Below, piece by piece: positions 15,885-24,183 of a stretch of 36,336 nt of DNA (within the stretch, counting starts at the first letter, position 1; the number at the start of each line of letters is the position of its first letter). A program made the translations under genes and the position numbers. The notes beneath the pieces are model-generated. The model was not told the DNA's origin and made no database searches. It was given only the letters and a program-made list of their open reading frames with translations. Source of the DNA: Clostridium bornimense (GTDB taxonomy: Bacteria; Bacillota; Clostridia; Clostridiales; Clostridiaceae); NCBI RefSeq assembly GCF_018917145.1, contig NZ_JAHLOD010000032.1, positions 1 through 36,336 of the forward strand. Direction: 5' to 3'.

Positions 15885-16700
15885 TTATTCTCTAACAAAG
15901 GTTAAAACCTCTTTATTAAACTTATCTTTTTCATCATAAAAAAGTGCATGTCCACTATTTTCAAATTTAACTAATCTTGAGTTATCAATAAGATAATGTT
16001 GTTTTATAGCTAAAGGAAATAGACAAACTTTATCATGAATTCCATGAGTTATTAATGTTGGAATAGTTATTTCTTTTATATCATCAAATAGTTTTTCTTC
16101 ATCAAGCCAAGTTTTTGCTATAGCAGCAGTTGCCCATCCTGAAGCTTGAAGTCCTAATTGTAAAAACCACTTGGAAAAAGGTTCACTTACTTTTTTATAG
16201 AAAAAAATCTTACCAAAATTTTTTAACATTTTCGGTCTATCAATATAAGTTTCTTTAATTATATTATCAACAATGTCTCTTTTAATACCATAAGGGAAAT
16301 AGGATCTTCTTATAAGACTAGGTGCAGCGGCAGCACATAATATTAGTTTAGATACACCTAATCCCTTATGTCTTGCCATATATCTTATAGCAATTGCTCC
16401 ACCTGTTGAATGTCCTAGTAATGTAAAATTTTTTAATTTTAAGGTATCAATAACACATCTTAAATCATCACTTAATGTATCATAGTCATATCCACAAAGT
16501 GGTTTATCAGAATCTCCAAATCCTCTTTGATCAATTCCAATACACCGACAACCCTTTTCAGCTAAGTAATCAAATTGCTATTCAAAAAGCTTACTGCTTC
16601 CGGGCCATCCATGTAGAAAAACTACAGTGTCTTTTCCTTCTTTATTAAGATCCTCTACATAAATATTAACATCCTTTTGTACATTGATATAATATCCCAT
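15885..16700 (-). pseudogene. Alpha/beta hydrolase (chloroperoxidase/esterase-like) interrupted by one in-frame stop
   Basis: Reading from ATG 16700 (ribosome site TTGGAGTG) the frame encodes a typical alpha/beta hydrolase of 271 codons with oxyanion-hole motif FLHGWPGSS, then a TAG as codon 41 (16580-16578) in the context LFE-stop-QFDYL, and continues in the same frame through GIDQRGFGDSDKP, nucleophile GHSTGGA and catalytic His in NSGHALFYDE. The remaining 5' fragment is too short to act, and an open frame beginning at 16379 lacks the nucleophile. A single change from a Tyr codon (TAT/TAC to TAG) explains the stop. It is otherwise undecayed, so the mutation is recent, or it is a sequencing error. 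Confidence 0.85.
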
Positions 16701-16774
16701 AAATATCACTCCAAGATTATAAGTTTTTCTTAAAGATAAATATATGTAGATAGTAATTAATTATTACTTTATAA

Positions 16775-16812
16775 TTCCTGCGGATGCTACTATTACTGTA
16801 AATCCGCAGGAA
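16775..16812 (-). terminator. Hairpin after the beta-helix gene
   Basis: TTCCTGCGGAT (16775-16785) pairs perfectly with ATCCGCAGGAA (16802-16812). The T-run on the minus side is weak (TTATAAAGT), so termination efficiency is uncertain, but position just after the stop at 16820 supports the role. Confidence 0.6.
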
Positions 16813-16819
16813 ATTTATA

Positions 16820-19198
16820 TTATCCGTAGACTTTTGCTTCACCTATCCAACCTATTGAGTTATTTATAAAGGTAAAGTCTAATCTAAAAGTTTTATTGGC
16901 AGAATAACTAAGTTTATTATTCATCTTGCAAGATGGAATCATTACGTTTACATATTTACTAGTAGAAAATATTAGTGATATTTCTGTATAATCGTTAACA
17001 GATGGTAATTTTATTAATGTTGATGTTTCAATGTTTGCTACTTGAATTCTTGATTTACCTAATTCTAATATATTATTATGACTACTAATTGTTTTAGGTA
17101 AATATTTCAGATTATCTTTATTTGTTCCTATTAAAGTAGTATCATATGATAAAAATGCTTTAGACTCTTGATTTGAAACTACATAGTCTTTAAATACTGT
17201 GTTTATATATTTACCGCATGGGATTTCATAACCTCCACTTTCAAAATTATAAGGGAAAATTCTTACTTCACTATTTAGGAATGTTGTGATTTCTTTAGAA
17301 TCAATCTTATTATTAGTAGAATAACCATATATAATTGAATTGTTTATAGTTAACTTAGCTTTATCACTTCCATGGTATAATACCAAAGAAACATCGTCTA
17401 ATGATATAGAAGAGTTTTCACAAAGCTTTTTTGTTGTGTCTAATTGAATAGCATTTTTTGTAGCAGTGAAAAGATCTATATCTTTACCATTTGAAATTAG
17501 CTGATCATTTATAAAATCACTAGAAAAAGATATTTGTGATAAAGATATTTTAGGAGTAACAGTATTAGTGTAAATATCTTTATTAAATTCGTCTTTTATA
17601 AAGATAAGATTGCCTTTTGTAGTATCATCATTAGTGTATGATAAATTATTTATTGAAATAATATCTGGCTTTTCTATTTTTGTTGATACTGTTTCAACAT
17701 AATCAGAATCACCAGTAAAGGAATATACTATAAAGTTAGAATTATTCTTAGATATATTTCTAACTTTAAGATTTTCAACTATTAAACTTGGTATTTTAAC
17801 TTTAGCACGTGGCTCACCAGTTTTACTTATATAATCTATTTTCATTATACTAATATTTAAATTATCTTTAATTACTTCAGAATCTTTTATTACTACTGTT
17901 CCATCAAATAGATATCCATAGCTATTATTTATATTAACTAAAGTTTGTCCTCCAAAATTAGGACTAGTGTAATTGACAAATTTGCAATTTGATATAGATA
18001 ATAAACCATTACCACAACCAACATTTATCCCCCAATCATAAAGCGTAGTATTTTCTATATAGATGTTGGAAAAATAATTATGAACATCTATTCTATTTAG
18101 CGAGCAGTTTGTAATAGTCATTTCTTTAATACAGTTGGTACCCATACATCCCCAAAATCCACTTATATGACAATTATCCATTGTGATTTTATAACAATTT
18201 CTAAAGCATAGTGTATAGCCACTTCCTGAAGAACCTCTATATCCTGGATATCCTGCAATGTTTGTTCCTATTACATTTTCTATTTTTATATTAAATGAAT
18301 CTTGAACATATATAACTGAGTTTTTATATTGCTTCGCTTTAAGAGAATTATTTTTAGGATCTATATAAAAATCTTTTAAGATGGTATTATGACGTCTACA
18401 GTCAATTACATTTACTGTGACATTAGGTGTGGTTTCAATTCGTATTTTACATCCAATAAAAACTAACTTTTTATTATTGTATTTCATATATTTAAAATAC
18501 AAATTTGTTTTTTCATCATCATATCCATATATAAGTGGTCCAGAACAATAACCAAAATGATGATGAAACATCAATTCACTTCTATATTCTTTATACAAAT
18601 CGCCGTCATCATTTCTTGTAGCCCATGGATTCAAATCTTTTATTATGATAACAGAATCAGATGGAAGAGAATTATCATTCATTGTTATATTGGACGCATC
18701 TTTTTTTAATTCTGATTTATTAACAGAGTCTTCATAACTATATATAGTTTCATTATCATTTACTATTTGATACCATGAATATGCATTATCATTTGTTACA
18801 AGAATTATTGATCCTGATAAATCAACATCATACTTTACTTTAATAATTGAATTATTGGATTTATATATTGTTCCAAAGTTATTTTTTAAAAGAACTTTGT
18901 TTTCATTACAATATAAATGAGCTTTATTTATTCCTTCAGTATCATCTTTTATGCCATCAAGATTACAACCAAACATTTTGTAATTTACATAATCCTTTTT
19001 TATTACATTAGCATAAAGTCCATTTTTTAATGAAATTGACCATGGCTTTATATCCTTAGAAATATAATACTGGCATCCTCCATTATCAAAAGCTTCATTA
19101 TAACCTAAAGTTTCTGCTTTTGTTCCTTCATTTAGATTAGCAGTACTAAGTTCACTTACATTATTAAATACTGCTATATTGTTTATAATTTCATCCAT
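16820..19198 (-). CDS. Large right-handed beta-helix protein (tailspike/pectate-lyase-like fold)
   Basis: The 792-residue protein has an N-terminal element MFGCNLDGIKDDTEGINKA (about residues 75-93) that matches the phage tailspike/pectate-lyase superfamily start (FGxxGDGxxDDTxAIxxA). It is followed by about 500 residues of short, Asn-rich strands of variable beta-helix type (FIGCKIRIE, MTITNCSLNRIDV, LLSISNCKFVNY). No signal peptide, anchor or cell-wall motif is seen. Catalytic residues cannot be assigned. It stands alone, between a hairpin and a tRNA gene, with a normal ribosome site (GAGGTG). It may be a prophage or exopolysaccharide-linked remnant, or a cell-surface glycan-binding or -cleaving protein; function unknown. 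Confidence 0.7.
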   Translation of the reverse strand: MDEIINNIAVFNNVSELSTANLNEGTKAETLGYNEAFDNGGCQYYISKDIKPWSISLKNGLYANVIKKDYVNYKMFGCNLDGIKDDTEGINKAHLYCNENKVLLKNNFGTIYKSNNSIIKVKYDVDLSGSIILVTNDNAYSWYQIVNDNETIYSYEDSVNKSELKKDASNITMNDNSLPSDSVIIIKDLNPWATRNDDGDLYKEYRSELMFHHHFGYCSGPLIYGYDDEKTNLYFKYMKYNNKKLVFIGCKIRIETTPNVTVNVIDCRRHNTILKDFYIDPKNNSLKAKQYKNSVIYVQDSFNIKIENVIGTNIAGYPGYRGSSGSGYTLCFRNCYKITMDNCHISGFWGCMGTNCIKEMTITNCSLNRIDVHNYFSNIYIENTTLYDWGINVGCGNGLLSISNCKFVNYTSPNFGGQTLVNINNSYGYLFDGTVVIKDSEVIKDNLNISIMKIDYISKTGEPRAKVKIPSLIVENLKVRNISKNNSNFIVYSFTGDSDYVETVSTKIEKPDIISINNLSYTNDDTTKGNLIFIKDEFNKDIYTNTVTPKISLSQISFSSDFINDQLISNGKDIDLFTATKNAIQLDTTKKLCENSSISLDDVSLVLYHGSDKAKLTINNSIIYGYSTNNKIDSKEITTFLNSEVRIFPYNFESGGYEIPCGKYINTVFKDYVVSNQESKAFLSYDTTLIGTNKDNLKYLPKTISSHNNILELGKSRIQVANIETSTLIKLPSVNDYTEISLIFSTSKYVNVMIPSCKMNNKLSYSANKTFRLDFTFINNSIGWIGEAKVYG

Positions 19199-19290
19199 TT
19201 ATCACACCTCATTAAAATATATTTTCTTTAGAAGATAATTTATTATATGTGACAACTATTTTAATAAGTGATTAATATTAAATGAAATAA

Positions 19291-19326
19291 AAAAAGCATT
19301 TAGATTTTAATATCTAAATGCTTTTT
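19291..19326 (-). terminator. Terminator of tRNA-Leu
   Basis: AAAAAGCATTTAGAT (19291-19305) pairs perfectly with ATCTAAATGCTTTTT (19312-19326). On the minus strand it directly follows the tRNA 3' CCA and ends in a T-run. Confidence 0.9.
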
Positions 19327-19408
19327 TGGTGCTGATGGTGGGATTTGAACCCACACGATTTCTCGTTCGATTTTGAGTCGAATGCGTCTGCCGTTCCGCC
19401 ACACCAGC
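19327..19408 (-). tRNA. tRNA-Leu (anticodon CAA)
   Basis: The minus strand folds as a class II tRNA: acceptor GCTGGTG with CATCAGC (one G-T pair), anticodon arm TTCGA-CTCAAAA-TCGAA with anticodon CAA, variable arm CGA-GAAA-TCG, T arm GTGGG-TTCAAAT-CCCAC, then A and an encoded CCA. It reads UUG codons. Length 82 bases including CCA. Confidence 0.96.
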
Positions 19409-19437
19409 AAAATGTTTTATTTTTTCAGCCGAGATAA

Positions 19438-19466
19438 ATTATATCATCTTCTAAATAAAAATGCAA
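19438..19466 (-). promoter_or_regulatory. Promoter of tRNA-Leu
   Basis: A perfect TATAAT (19443-19438, minus) stands 17 bases from TTGCAT (19466-19461). The -35 match is weak, but position about 30 bases upstream of the tRNA is right. Confidence 0.55.
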
Positions 19467-19642
19467 TAAAATATTTTTTATTATTTCATATTATGATAAA
19501 TTTACTCTTTCTGCTTTTTATTATGATGGTCATTATTTTTAGTTTTTTTATTATTTTGTAGTGTGTAGATAAATAATTTTAGTTTACAATAACATAATAA
19601 TGATTATGTAAACTAAAACTATATTAATAAAATTTCATATAT

Positions 19643-19690
19643 AAAAAAGCTCCGCAACGAATTTTTATTTGTTATTGCGAAAGCCTTTTA
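19643..19690 (-). terminator. Terminator after the trxB-like/glutaredoxin-like genes
   Basis: On the minus strand AAAAGGCTTTCGCAA pairs, with two or three imperfect pairs, with TTGCGGAGCTTTTTT, which ends in a T-run. It lies about 13 bases after the glutaredoxin stop. Confidence 0.75.
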
Positions 19691-19703
19691 TCCTGTTGTT
19701 ATA

Positions 19704-19934
19704 TTAAATTTCTTCTAGTGCTTCATCTATTGCAGGTCTATCAAATCCTACGATTATTGTTCCATTTATGTTTACTACAGGTACTCCCATTTGACCTGAA
19801 AGTTTAACCATTTCTTCTCTACCTTCCATATCTTCTGCAACATTTATTTCTTTATATTCTACACCTTTGCTTTTTAAATATTGTTTAGCTTTAACACACC
19901 ATGGGCATGAATCTGTTGAATATACTTTTACCAT
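19704..19934 (-). CDS. Glutaredoxin-like redox protein (CPWC)
   Basis: A 76-residue thioredoxin-fold protein with active site C10-P-W-C13, a cis-proline in GVPVVNINGT (about residue 52) and the GFDRP ending typical of small clostridial glutaredoxin/NrdH-like proteins. The start at 19934 has AGGAAG eight bases upstream; a longer frame adds seven residues without such a site. It begins four bases after the stop of the TrxB-like gene. In Clostridium pasteurianum a similar pair (Cp34 and Cp9) reduces the peroxidase AhpC, and the same role is likely here. Confidence 0.9.
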   Translation of the reverse strand: MVKVYSTDSCPWCVKAKQYLKSKGVEYKEINVAEDMEGREEMVKLSGQMGVPVVNINGTIIVGFDRPAIDEALEEI

Positions 19935-19938
19935 AATC

Positions 19939-20874
19939 TTATCTTCCTTTCTCATCGTTTATATATTTTTCAGCCATTAATGACGCTATTGTTCCATCAC
20001 TAACAGCAGTAGTTATTTGTCTAAACATTTTATCTCTAACATCTCCAGCTGCATACACACCTTTTATGTTAGTTTGCATATATTCATCTGTAACTATATT
20101 TCCACCTTTAGTTAAGGTAATATAGTCTTTAAATAAATCAGTTTTTGGCATAGTTCCTATAGAAACAAAAACACCATCCATTGATATTTCTTTTATTTCA
20201 CCAGTTTTTGTGTTTTCTATAACTACTGATTCTACCATGTTACTACCTTTAACATGTTTGATATCTTCATTCCAAAGGATTTTTATTTTATCATTCTTTA
20301 AAACTTCTTCTAAAGTTGATTTTTCTCCATTGAAGTAATCATATCTTCTTATTATAGTTACTTCACCAAATTTACTTAAAAATAATGCTTCTTCAAGAGC
20401 AGAATTTCCTCCACCTACTATTGCTATCTTCTTTCCTTCATACATTGCACCATCACAAACAGCACAATAATGAATTCCTTTTCCAGAGAAGGTAGTTTCT
20501 TCTGGTACAGGTAGCTTTCTTGGTGTTGATCCTGTAGCTATAATTACAGCTTTAGGCTTATATATGTAACTTTCAGTTTCTATAATTTTTTCATCATCAC
20601 TTAATGATACTGATACAATACTATCAAACTCATCGATATTTGCTCCTAAGCTTTCTGCTTGTGCCTGCATCTTATCAGCAAGTTCATTTCCTGATACTGA
20701 TTGAAAGCCTGGATAGTTATCTACAGTATAAGTAGACCTTATTTGTCCACCAACTAAAGAGTCTTCTAATAATAATAAATCTAATTTTGCTCTTGAACCA
20801 TATATCGCAGCAGTTAATCCAGCTGGACCGCCACCGATTATAACAAGATCTAATTCTTTTGTTTGCTTTTCCAT
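19939..20874 (-). CDS. trxB: Thioredoxin reductase-like flavoprotein
   Basis: A 311-residue low-molecular-weight thioredoxin reductase-type flavoprotein: FAD-binding GGGPAG at residues 14-19, redox pair C137-A-V-C140, second nucleotide site GGGNSALEEA near 154, and FAD-binding AAGDVRDKMFRQITTAVSDG at the C-terminal end. Canonical NADPH enzymes carry HRRxxxR after the second site; here the stretch is IRRYDYFNGEKS, so the last arginine is missing and NADH use is plausible. The partner is probably the adjacent glutaredoxin-like protein rather than a classical thioredoxin. The symbol refers to family only. Confidence 0.9.
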   Translation of the reverse strand: MEKQTKELDLVIIGGGPAGLTAAIYGSRAKLDLLLLEDSLVGGQIRSTYTVDNYPGFQSVSGNELADKMQAQAESLGANIDEFDSIVSVSLSDDEKIIETESYIYKPKAVIIATGSTPRKLPVPEETTFSGKGIHYCAVCDGAMYEGKKIAIVGGGNSALEEALFLSKFGEVTIIRRYDYFNGEKSTLEEVLKNDKIKILWNEDIKHVKGSNMVESVVIENTKTGEIKEISMDGVFVSIGTMPKTDLFKDYITLTKGGNIVTDEYMQTNIKGVYAAGDVRDKMFRQITTAVSDGTIASLMAEKYINDEKGR

Positions 20875-20908
20875 ACTATTACCTCTTTAATCTAACCTTT
20901 CTGCTACA

Positions 20909-20937
20909 ATAATATCATTATTTCTATTGTAAATCAA
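20909..20937 (-). promoter_or_regulatory. Promoter of the trxB-like gene
   Basis: TTGATT (20937-20932) and TATTAT (20914-20909), minus strand, 17-base spacing, about 28 bases before the ATG region. Confidence 0.6.
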
Positions 20938-21053
20938 TAATTGTTATTATTTAATAGTGTGTCTAATTCCTACTACTATCTTTCTTATTTTCGTATTTTC
21001 TTTGTAATATTATTCATATTAACTAAGTATAATTTATTGAGGTGATAAAATAA

Positions 21054-21527
21054 ATGAAAAAACTTATGAAGCTTCTACCTTTATTAATACTTCCCATAAT
21101 ATTAATGACATCCTGTACTTTGAAAATAACTAAAGATACTGATGACCCTTGTAAATATATTGACAAATTAAAAAATAACTTAGATACATATAAAATTTCT
21201 TCTGTAGAGCTATTAGAAGTTAAATTTAATAGAAACTTTTTAATAAATGATTATCAAAGTGAAATGTTAAATAACTCCATTGATTACTTGTGCATAGATA
21301 ATCTAAAAGAACTAGACGAAAACTTTAATGAAACTCCTACATATAAATTATTTATAACATTTGAATCAAATGAAAAGTTTGTAATAGAAATATATAAAGA
21401 TGGACTGGTATCAGTATTTCCATGGGACGGAAAAGGAAATAAAGAGTTTTTCACCAGTGATAATATCCCTGAGGGTTATAAATTTTTTAATTATTGTGAG
21501 TTTATAAATCCTAAAACTTATAAATAA
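21054..21527 (+). CDS. Unknown small lipoprotein
   Basis: A 157-residue protein with a clear lipoprotein signal: MKK, a hydrophobic run and lipobox LMTSC with C21 as the lipid-bearing residue. The mature part is polar, rich in Lys, Asp and Asn, and holds no domain that I recognise. It is expected on the outer face of the membrane. A TGAGGTGA ribosome site lies about ten bases before the ATG. It is a single-gene unit, with a strong terminator directly after the stop. Confidence 0.8.
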   Translation: MKKLMKLLPLLILPIILMTSCTLKITKDTDDPCKYIDKLKNNLDTYKISSVELLEVKFNRNFLINDYQSEMLNNSIDYLCIDNLKELDENFNETPTYKLFITFESNEKFVIEIYKDGLVSVFPWDGKGNKEFFTSDNIPEGYKFFNYCEFINPKTYK

Positions 21528-21572
21528 AAAAACTGTCGCACAAAGGAGTTAGATTAAAGTGCGGCAGTTTTT
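21528..21572 (+). terminator. Terminator after the lipoprotein gene
   Basis: AAAAACTGTCGCAC (21528-21541) pairs with GTGCGGCAGTTTTT (21559-21572), one G-T pair, followed by TTTC. Confidence 0.88.
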
Positions 21573-21952
21573 TTCAAAATAAAATATCAAGGCACAGGGT
21601 ACAGGTATATATCAGAGCACAGTTGTGGATAAAATTCCATTTTGGAAATTTCTAAAATCATAAGCGACACGATTTTGTGTATAGAATAAGATAGTTTCCT
21701 TAAGATATTTATATTTGATATAGAATTGTTACAGGGGGCTAATGAAAGCTTTGCTTTCATATAGCTTGGATTGGAATGGCATGATTCGTAAAAAACAACA
21801 CTAAAGTATAACAGTTTTATATATGCATTAAATATATCTATAAATAAAATTGTACCTCGCCGTCCCGCAGGACTATAATATTTCCCCCATCAGGTAAAAT
21901 TATCCATAATTATGGATTAGCCTTACGTGTTCCTTGTCTTGTTCCATAGTAA
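21573..21952. other. Long intergenic stretch with repeats and hairpins, no supported gene
   Basis: Between the lipoprotein and the folate operon end there is no credible gene. Visible structure: TCAGAGCACAG at 21612-21622 (variant of a repeat seen at 15204 and 36193), a hairpin GCTAATGAAAGC-TTT-GCTTTCATATAGC at about 21738-21765, and a perfect 16-base palindrome ATCCATAATTATGGAT at 21902-21917 adjoining the dispersed repeat. Confidence 0.6.
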
Positions 21953-22000
21953 AAGAAGGTATCGCTAACAACTTTTCATTTGTTAATGCGACACCTCCTT
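21916..22000 (-). repeat. Dispersed intergenic repeat, copy B (hairpin plus tail)
   Basis: On the minus strand the hairpin AAGGAGGTGTCGCATTAACA...GTTAGCGATACCTTCTT (22000-21953) is followed by GGAACAAGACAAGG (21945-21932) and GTAAGGCTAAT (21926-21916). Hairpin and tail align with copy A over roughly 70 bases with few changes. For the folate operon, which ends 35 bases upstream on this strand, the hairpin can serve as terminator. Confidence 0.75.
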
Positions 22001-22034
22001 ATTTATAAGATATACAAAAATATTAGTATAACCT

Positions 22035-22850
22035 TTATATATTATTAAGCATCTTATTAATTGTCGATATTCTCTTGTTTAATAGTGGATGTACAGCATT
22101 TGGTGCTATTTCATTTAGTGGTGTTATCACAAATGATCTTTCTTCCATTCTTGGATGAGGTAACGTTACAAACTCATCATCACTTATTAAGTTATCATAT
22201 AAAAGAATATCTAGATCTATTGTTCTTGGACCATCTTTTATAACTCTTTTTCTTTTTAATACCTCTTCTATTCTAAGAAGTTCCCTCATTAGCTCTTTTG
22301 GAGAAAAAATAGTCTCAATCTCAATAGCTCCATTTAGAAATTTATCTTGATCTAAATATCCAACTGGATCTGTTTCAATTAATGTTGACACCTTTTTTAT
22401 TTTTACTTCTTCATTTTTATCTAAAATCTCTATGGCATCTTTTATATTTTTTTCTTTATCTCCCATATTTGAGCCTACTGCTAGAAATACCTTATGCCAT
22501 CTCTTTTCCATCTCTACTGCTACATAATCAAGGCTTCTCTTAATTGGAGCCCAAGGTTTCTTTAAAGTTACCTTCACAGATGATACATCATAATTTACAA
22601 GAATAAATTTACATAATTCATATGTAGCCTTTTCTAGAAGATCATAACTTTTCTTTGCAAATTCTTCTGCTATAACATCACTTAATAATCCATAATGTAC
22701 GGTTTTATTAAGCTCATCATATCTTCCTGCATCATTTAAATCTAACCCTAACTCAACATCTATTACAAATTTTTGTCCTAAATTCTTTTCTTCCTTAAAA
22801 ACTCCATGGTTTGCAAAAACCTCTAAACCTTTTATATATATTTTATCCAT
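22035..22850 (-). CDS. folKB: Bifunctional dihydroneopterin aldolase / HPPK (FolB-FolK fusion)
   Basis: Residues 1 to about 118 are FolB (IKGLEVFANHGVFKEEKNLGQKF-type start, VHYG near 51, KKPWAPI near 98-103), which cleaves dihydroneopterin. Residues about 119-271 are FolK (VFLAVGSNMGDKEKNI, DPVG, and GPRTIDLDILLYD at 207-219), which adds pyrophosphate to 6-hydroxymethyl-dihydropterin. The two act in successive steps of folate synthesis in the cytosol. The ATG overlaps the folP stop by eight bases, and it is the last gene of the operon. Both domains look complete. Confidence 0.95.
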   Translation of the reverse strand: MDKIYIKGLEVFANHGVFKEEKNLGQKFVIDVELGLDLNDAGRYDELNKTVHYGLLSDVIAEEFAKKSYDLLEKATYELCKFILVNYDVSSVKVTLKKPWAPIKRSLDYVAVEMEKRWHKVFLAVGSNMGDKEKNIKDAIEILDKNEEVKIKKVSTLIETDPVGYLDQDKFLNGAIEIETIFSPKELMRELLRIEEVLKRKRVIKDGPRTIDLDILLYDNLISDDEFVTLPHPRMEERSFVITPLNEIAPNAVHPLLNKRISTINKMLNNI

Positions 22851-23661
22851 TTATATTTCTCCCTAATATTGCCTTAGTCATATCTATAGCTCTTTTATTT
22901 TCCTTTACGTCATGAACTCTAATTATAGACATATTCTTCATAACACCAATAACACTAGTTGCTATAGTTCCTTCTACACGTTCATTAACTGGTAAATTTA
23001 ATGTTAATCCTATCATAGATTTTCTTGATGTTCCAAGTAAAACTGGATATCCTAATTCATTAAACTTTTCTAAGTTATTCATAACATCTAAATTATCTTC
23101 TAATGTCTTAGCAAATCCTACACCTGGATCTAAAATAATTTTTTCATCTTTAACACCAGCCTTTTTAGCGATATTTATAGATTCTTTTAAATCATCCATC
23201 ATATCATCTAATAGCGAATTATATTCTTTATTATTTCTATTGTGCATAAGACATACTGCTACATCATACTTAGCTGCTACTTTAGCCATATCAGGATCTT
23301 TTTTAAATCCCCATACATCATTAATTAAAGATGCACCAGCCTTTACAGCTTCCTCTGCAACTTTACTTTTATACGTATCAATAGATATTGGAACATTTAT
23401 TTCCTTAGATAATGCACGAATTACTGGAACTACTCTATTTAATTCTTCTTCTACTGAAACATATTCTGCCCCTGGTCTTGTAGATTCTCCACCAATATCT
23501 ATTATGTCAGCTCCATCCTCTACCATCTTTTTTGCAGCTTCTATGGCACTGTACACATTATTAAATTTTCCACCATCAGAAAATGAATCCGGTGTTACAT
23601 TTAATATTCCCATAACATATGTATTGTTTTTTAAGTCAAATTCCTTATTCCCAATTAACAT
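22843..23661 (-). CDS. folP: Dihydropteroate synthase
   Basis: A 272-residue TIM-barrel enzyme that joins the pterin pyrophosphate to p-aminobenzoate; it is the sulfonamide target. Signature motifs are ILNVTPDSFSDGG (residues 19-31), DIGGESTRPGA, SIDTYK, LINDVWG and the pterin-loop region LDPGVGFAKT, with GTSRKSMIG near the end. It lies between the HD-domain gene and folKB, and GGAG precedes the ATG. Confidence 0.96.
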   Translation of the reverse strand: MLIGNKEFDLKNNTYVMGILNVTPDSFSDGGKFNNVYSAIEAAKKMVEDGADIIDIGGESTRPGAEYVSVEEELNRVVPVIRALSKEINVPISIDTYKSKVAEEAVKAGASLINDVWGFKKDPDMAKVAAKYDVAVCLMHNRNNKEYNSLLDDMMDDLKESINIAKKAGVKDEKIILDPGVGFAKTLEDNLDVMNNLEKFNELGYPVLLGTSRKSMIGLTLNLPVNERVEGTIATSVIGVMKNMSIIRVHDVKENKRAIDMTKAILGRNING

Positions 23662-23673
23662 TTATATCAACTC

Positions 23674-24168
23674 CTAATACTTAATATTATTGTTTTTAAT
23701 TTCATCATCCCACTTACATTCTAAATAGGCATCACAATTATAACAGCACCTACTTAACTTATCTGCTCTGTATAATAGTTCAGATAATGTCATTTCTTTT
23801 TCTTTTGATTTTATATTTTTATATCCTCTATGATCTTTAATAGCCTCATATATAATTTCTATTTCATTATCTTCAAAAAAGCACTGTTTTAAAATTATTT
23901 TTGCTTTCTCTGCAGAAGCGATATCATGAGATATACCTAAAGTATACTCGTCTACTCTACCGATATCATGCAATAGAGCCGTTGCATATATAATTTCCTT
24001 GTCCACATTATACCCTTCTTCTAAAGAAATTATATATGCTATTCTTGCTGTATCTATATAATGATTGAAATCATGATTACAAAACTTACGTTCTTTTTCA
24101 AGATTTTCTATAGCTAATTGACTTTTTTTGTATAACTCATTAGAAATAATTTTAGTAACTCTCTCCAT
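23674..24168 (-). CDS. HD-domain phosphohydrolase in the folate operon
   Basis: A 164-residue HD-superfamily protein with metal-ligand candidates H36, H67-D68 (LLHDIGR), H81 and D82 (GISHDIASAE), and a later KDHRGYK. The C-terminal part holds several Cys (CCYNCDAYLEC) that could bind a further metal. HD proteins usually remove phosphates from nucleotides. Its place between pabC and folP, 12 bases from folP, makes a pterin phosphatase role attractive: a dihydroneopterin triphosphate dephosphorylating enzyme is needed in the pathway. That role is inferred, not shown. Confidence 0.85.
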   Translation of the reverse strand: MERVTKIISNELYKKSQLAIENLEKERKFCNHDFNHYIDTARIAYIISLEEGYNVDKEIIYATALLHDIGRVDEYTLGISHDIASAEKAKIILKQCFFEDNEIEIIYEAIKDHRGYKNIKSKEKEMTLSELLYRADKLSRCCYNCDAYLECKWDDEIKNNNIKY

Positions 24169-24183
24169 ATACTAGTAGCCCCT

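Noticed and set aside
16380-16700. Idea that the hydrolase gene simply starts at 16379
   Set aside because: The upstream frame encodes the oxyanion and nucleophile motifs and is open except for one TAG, so the short frame is a fragment.
21747-21809. Possible 20-codon small ORF (MKALLSYS...) after AGGGGG
   Set aside because: The spacing to the ATG is only three or four bases, there is no promoter of quality, and the sequence is explained by a hairpin.
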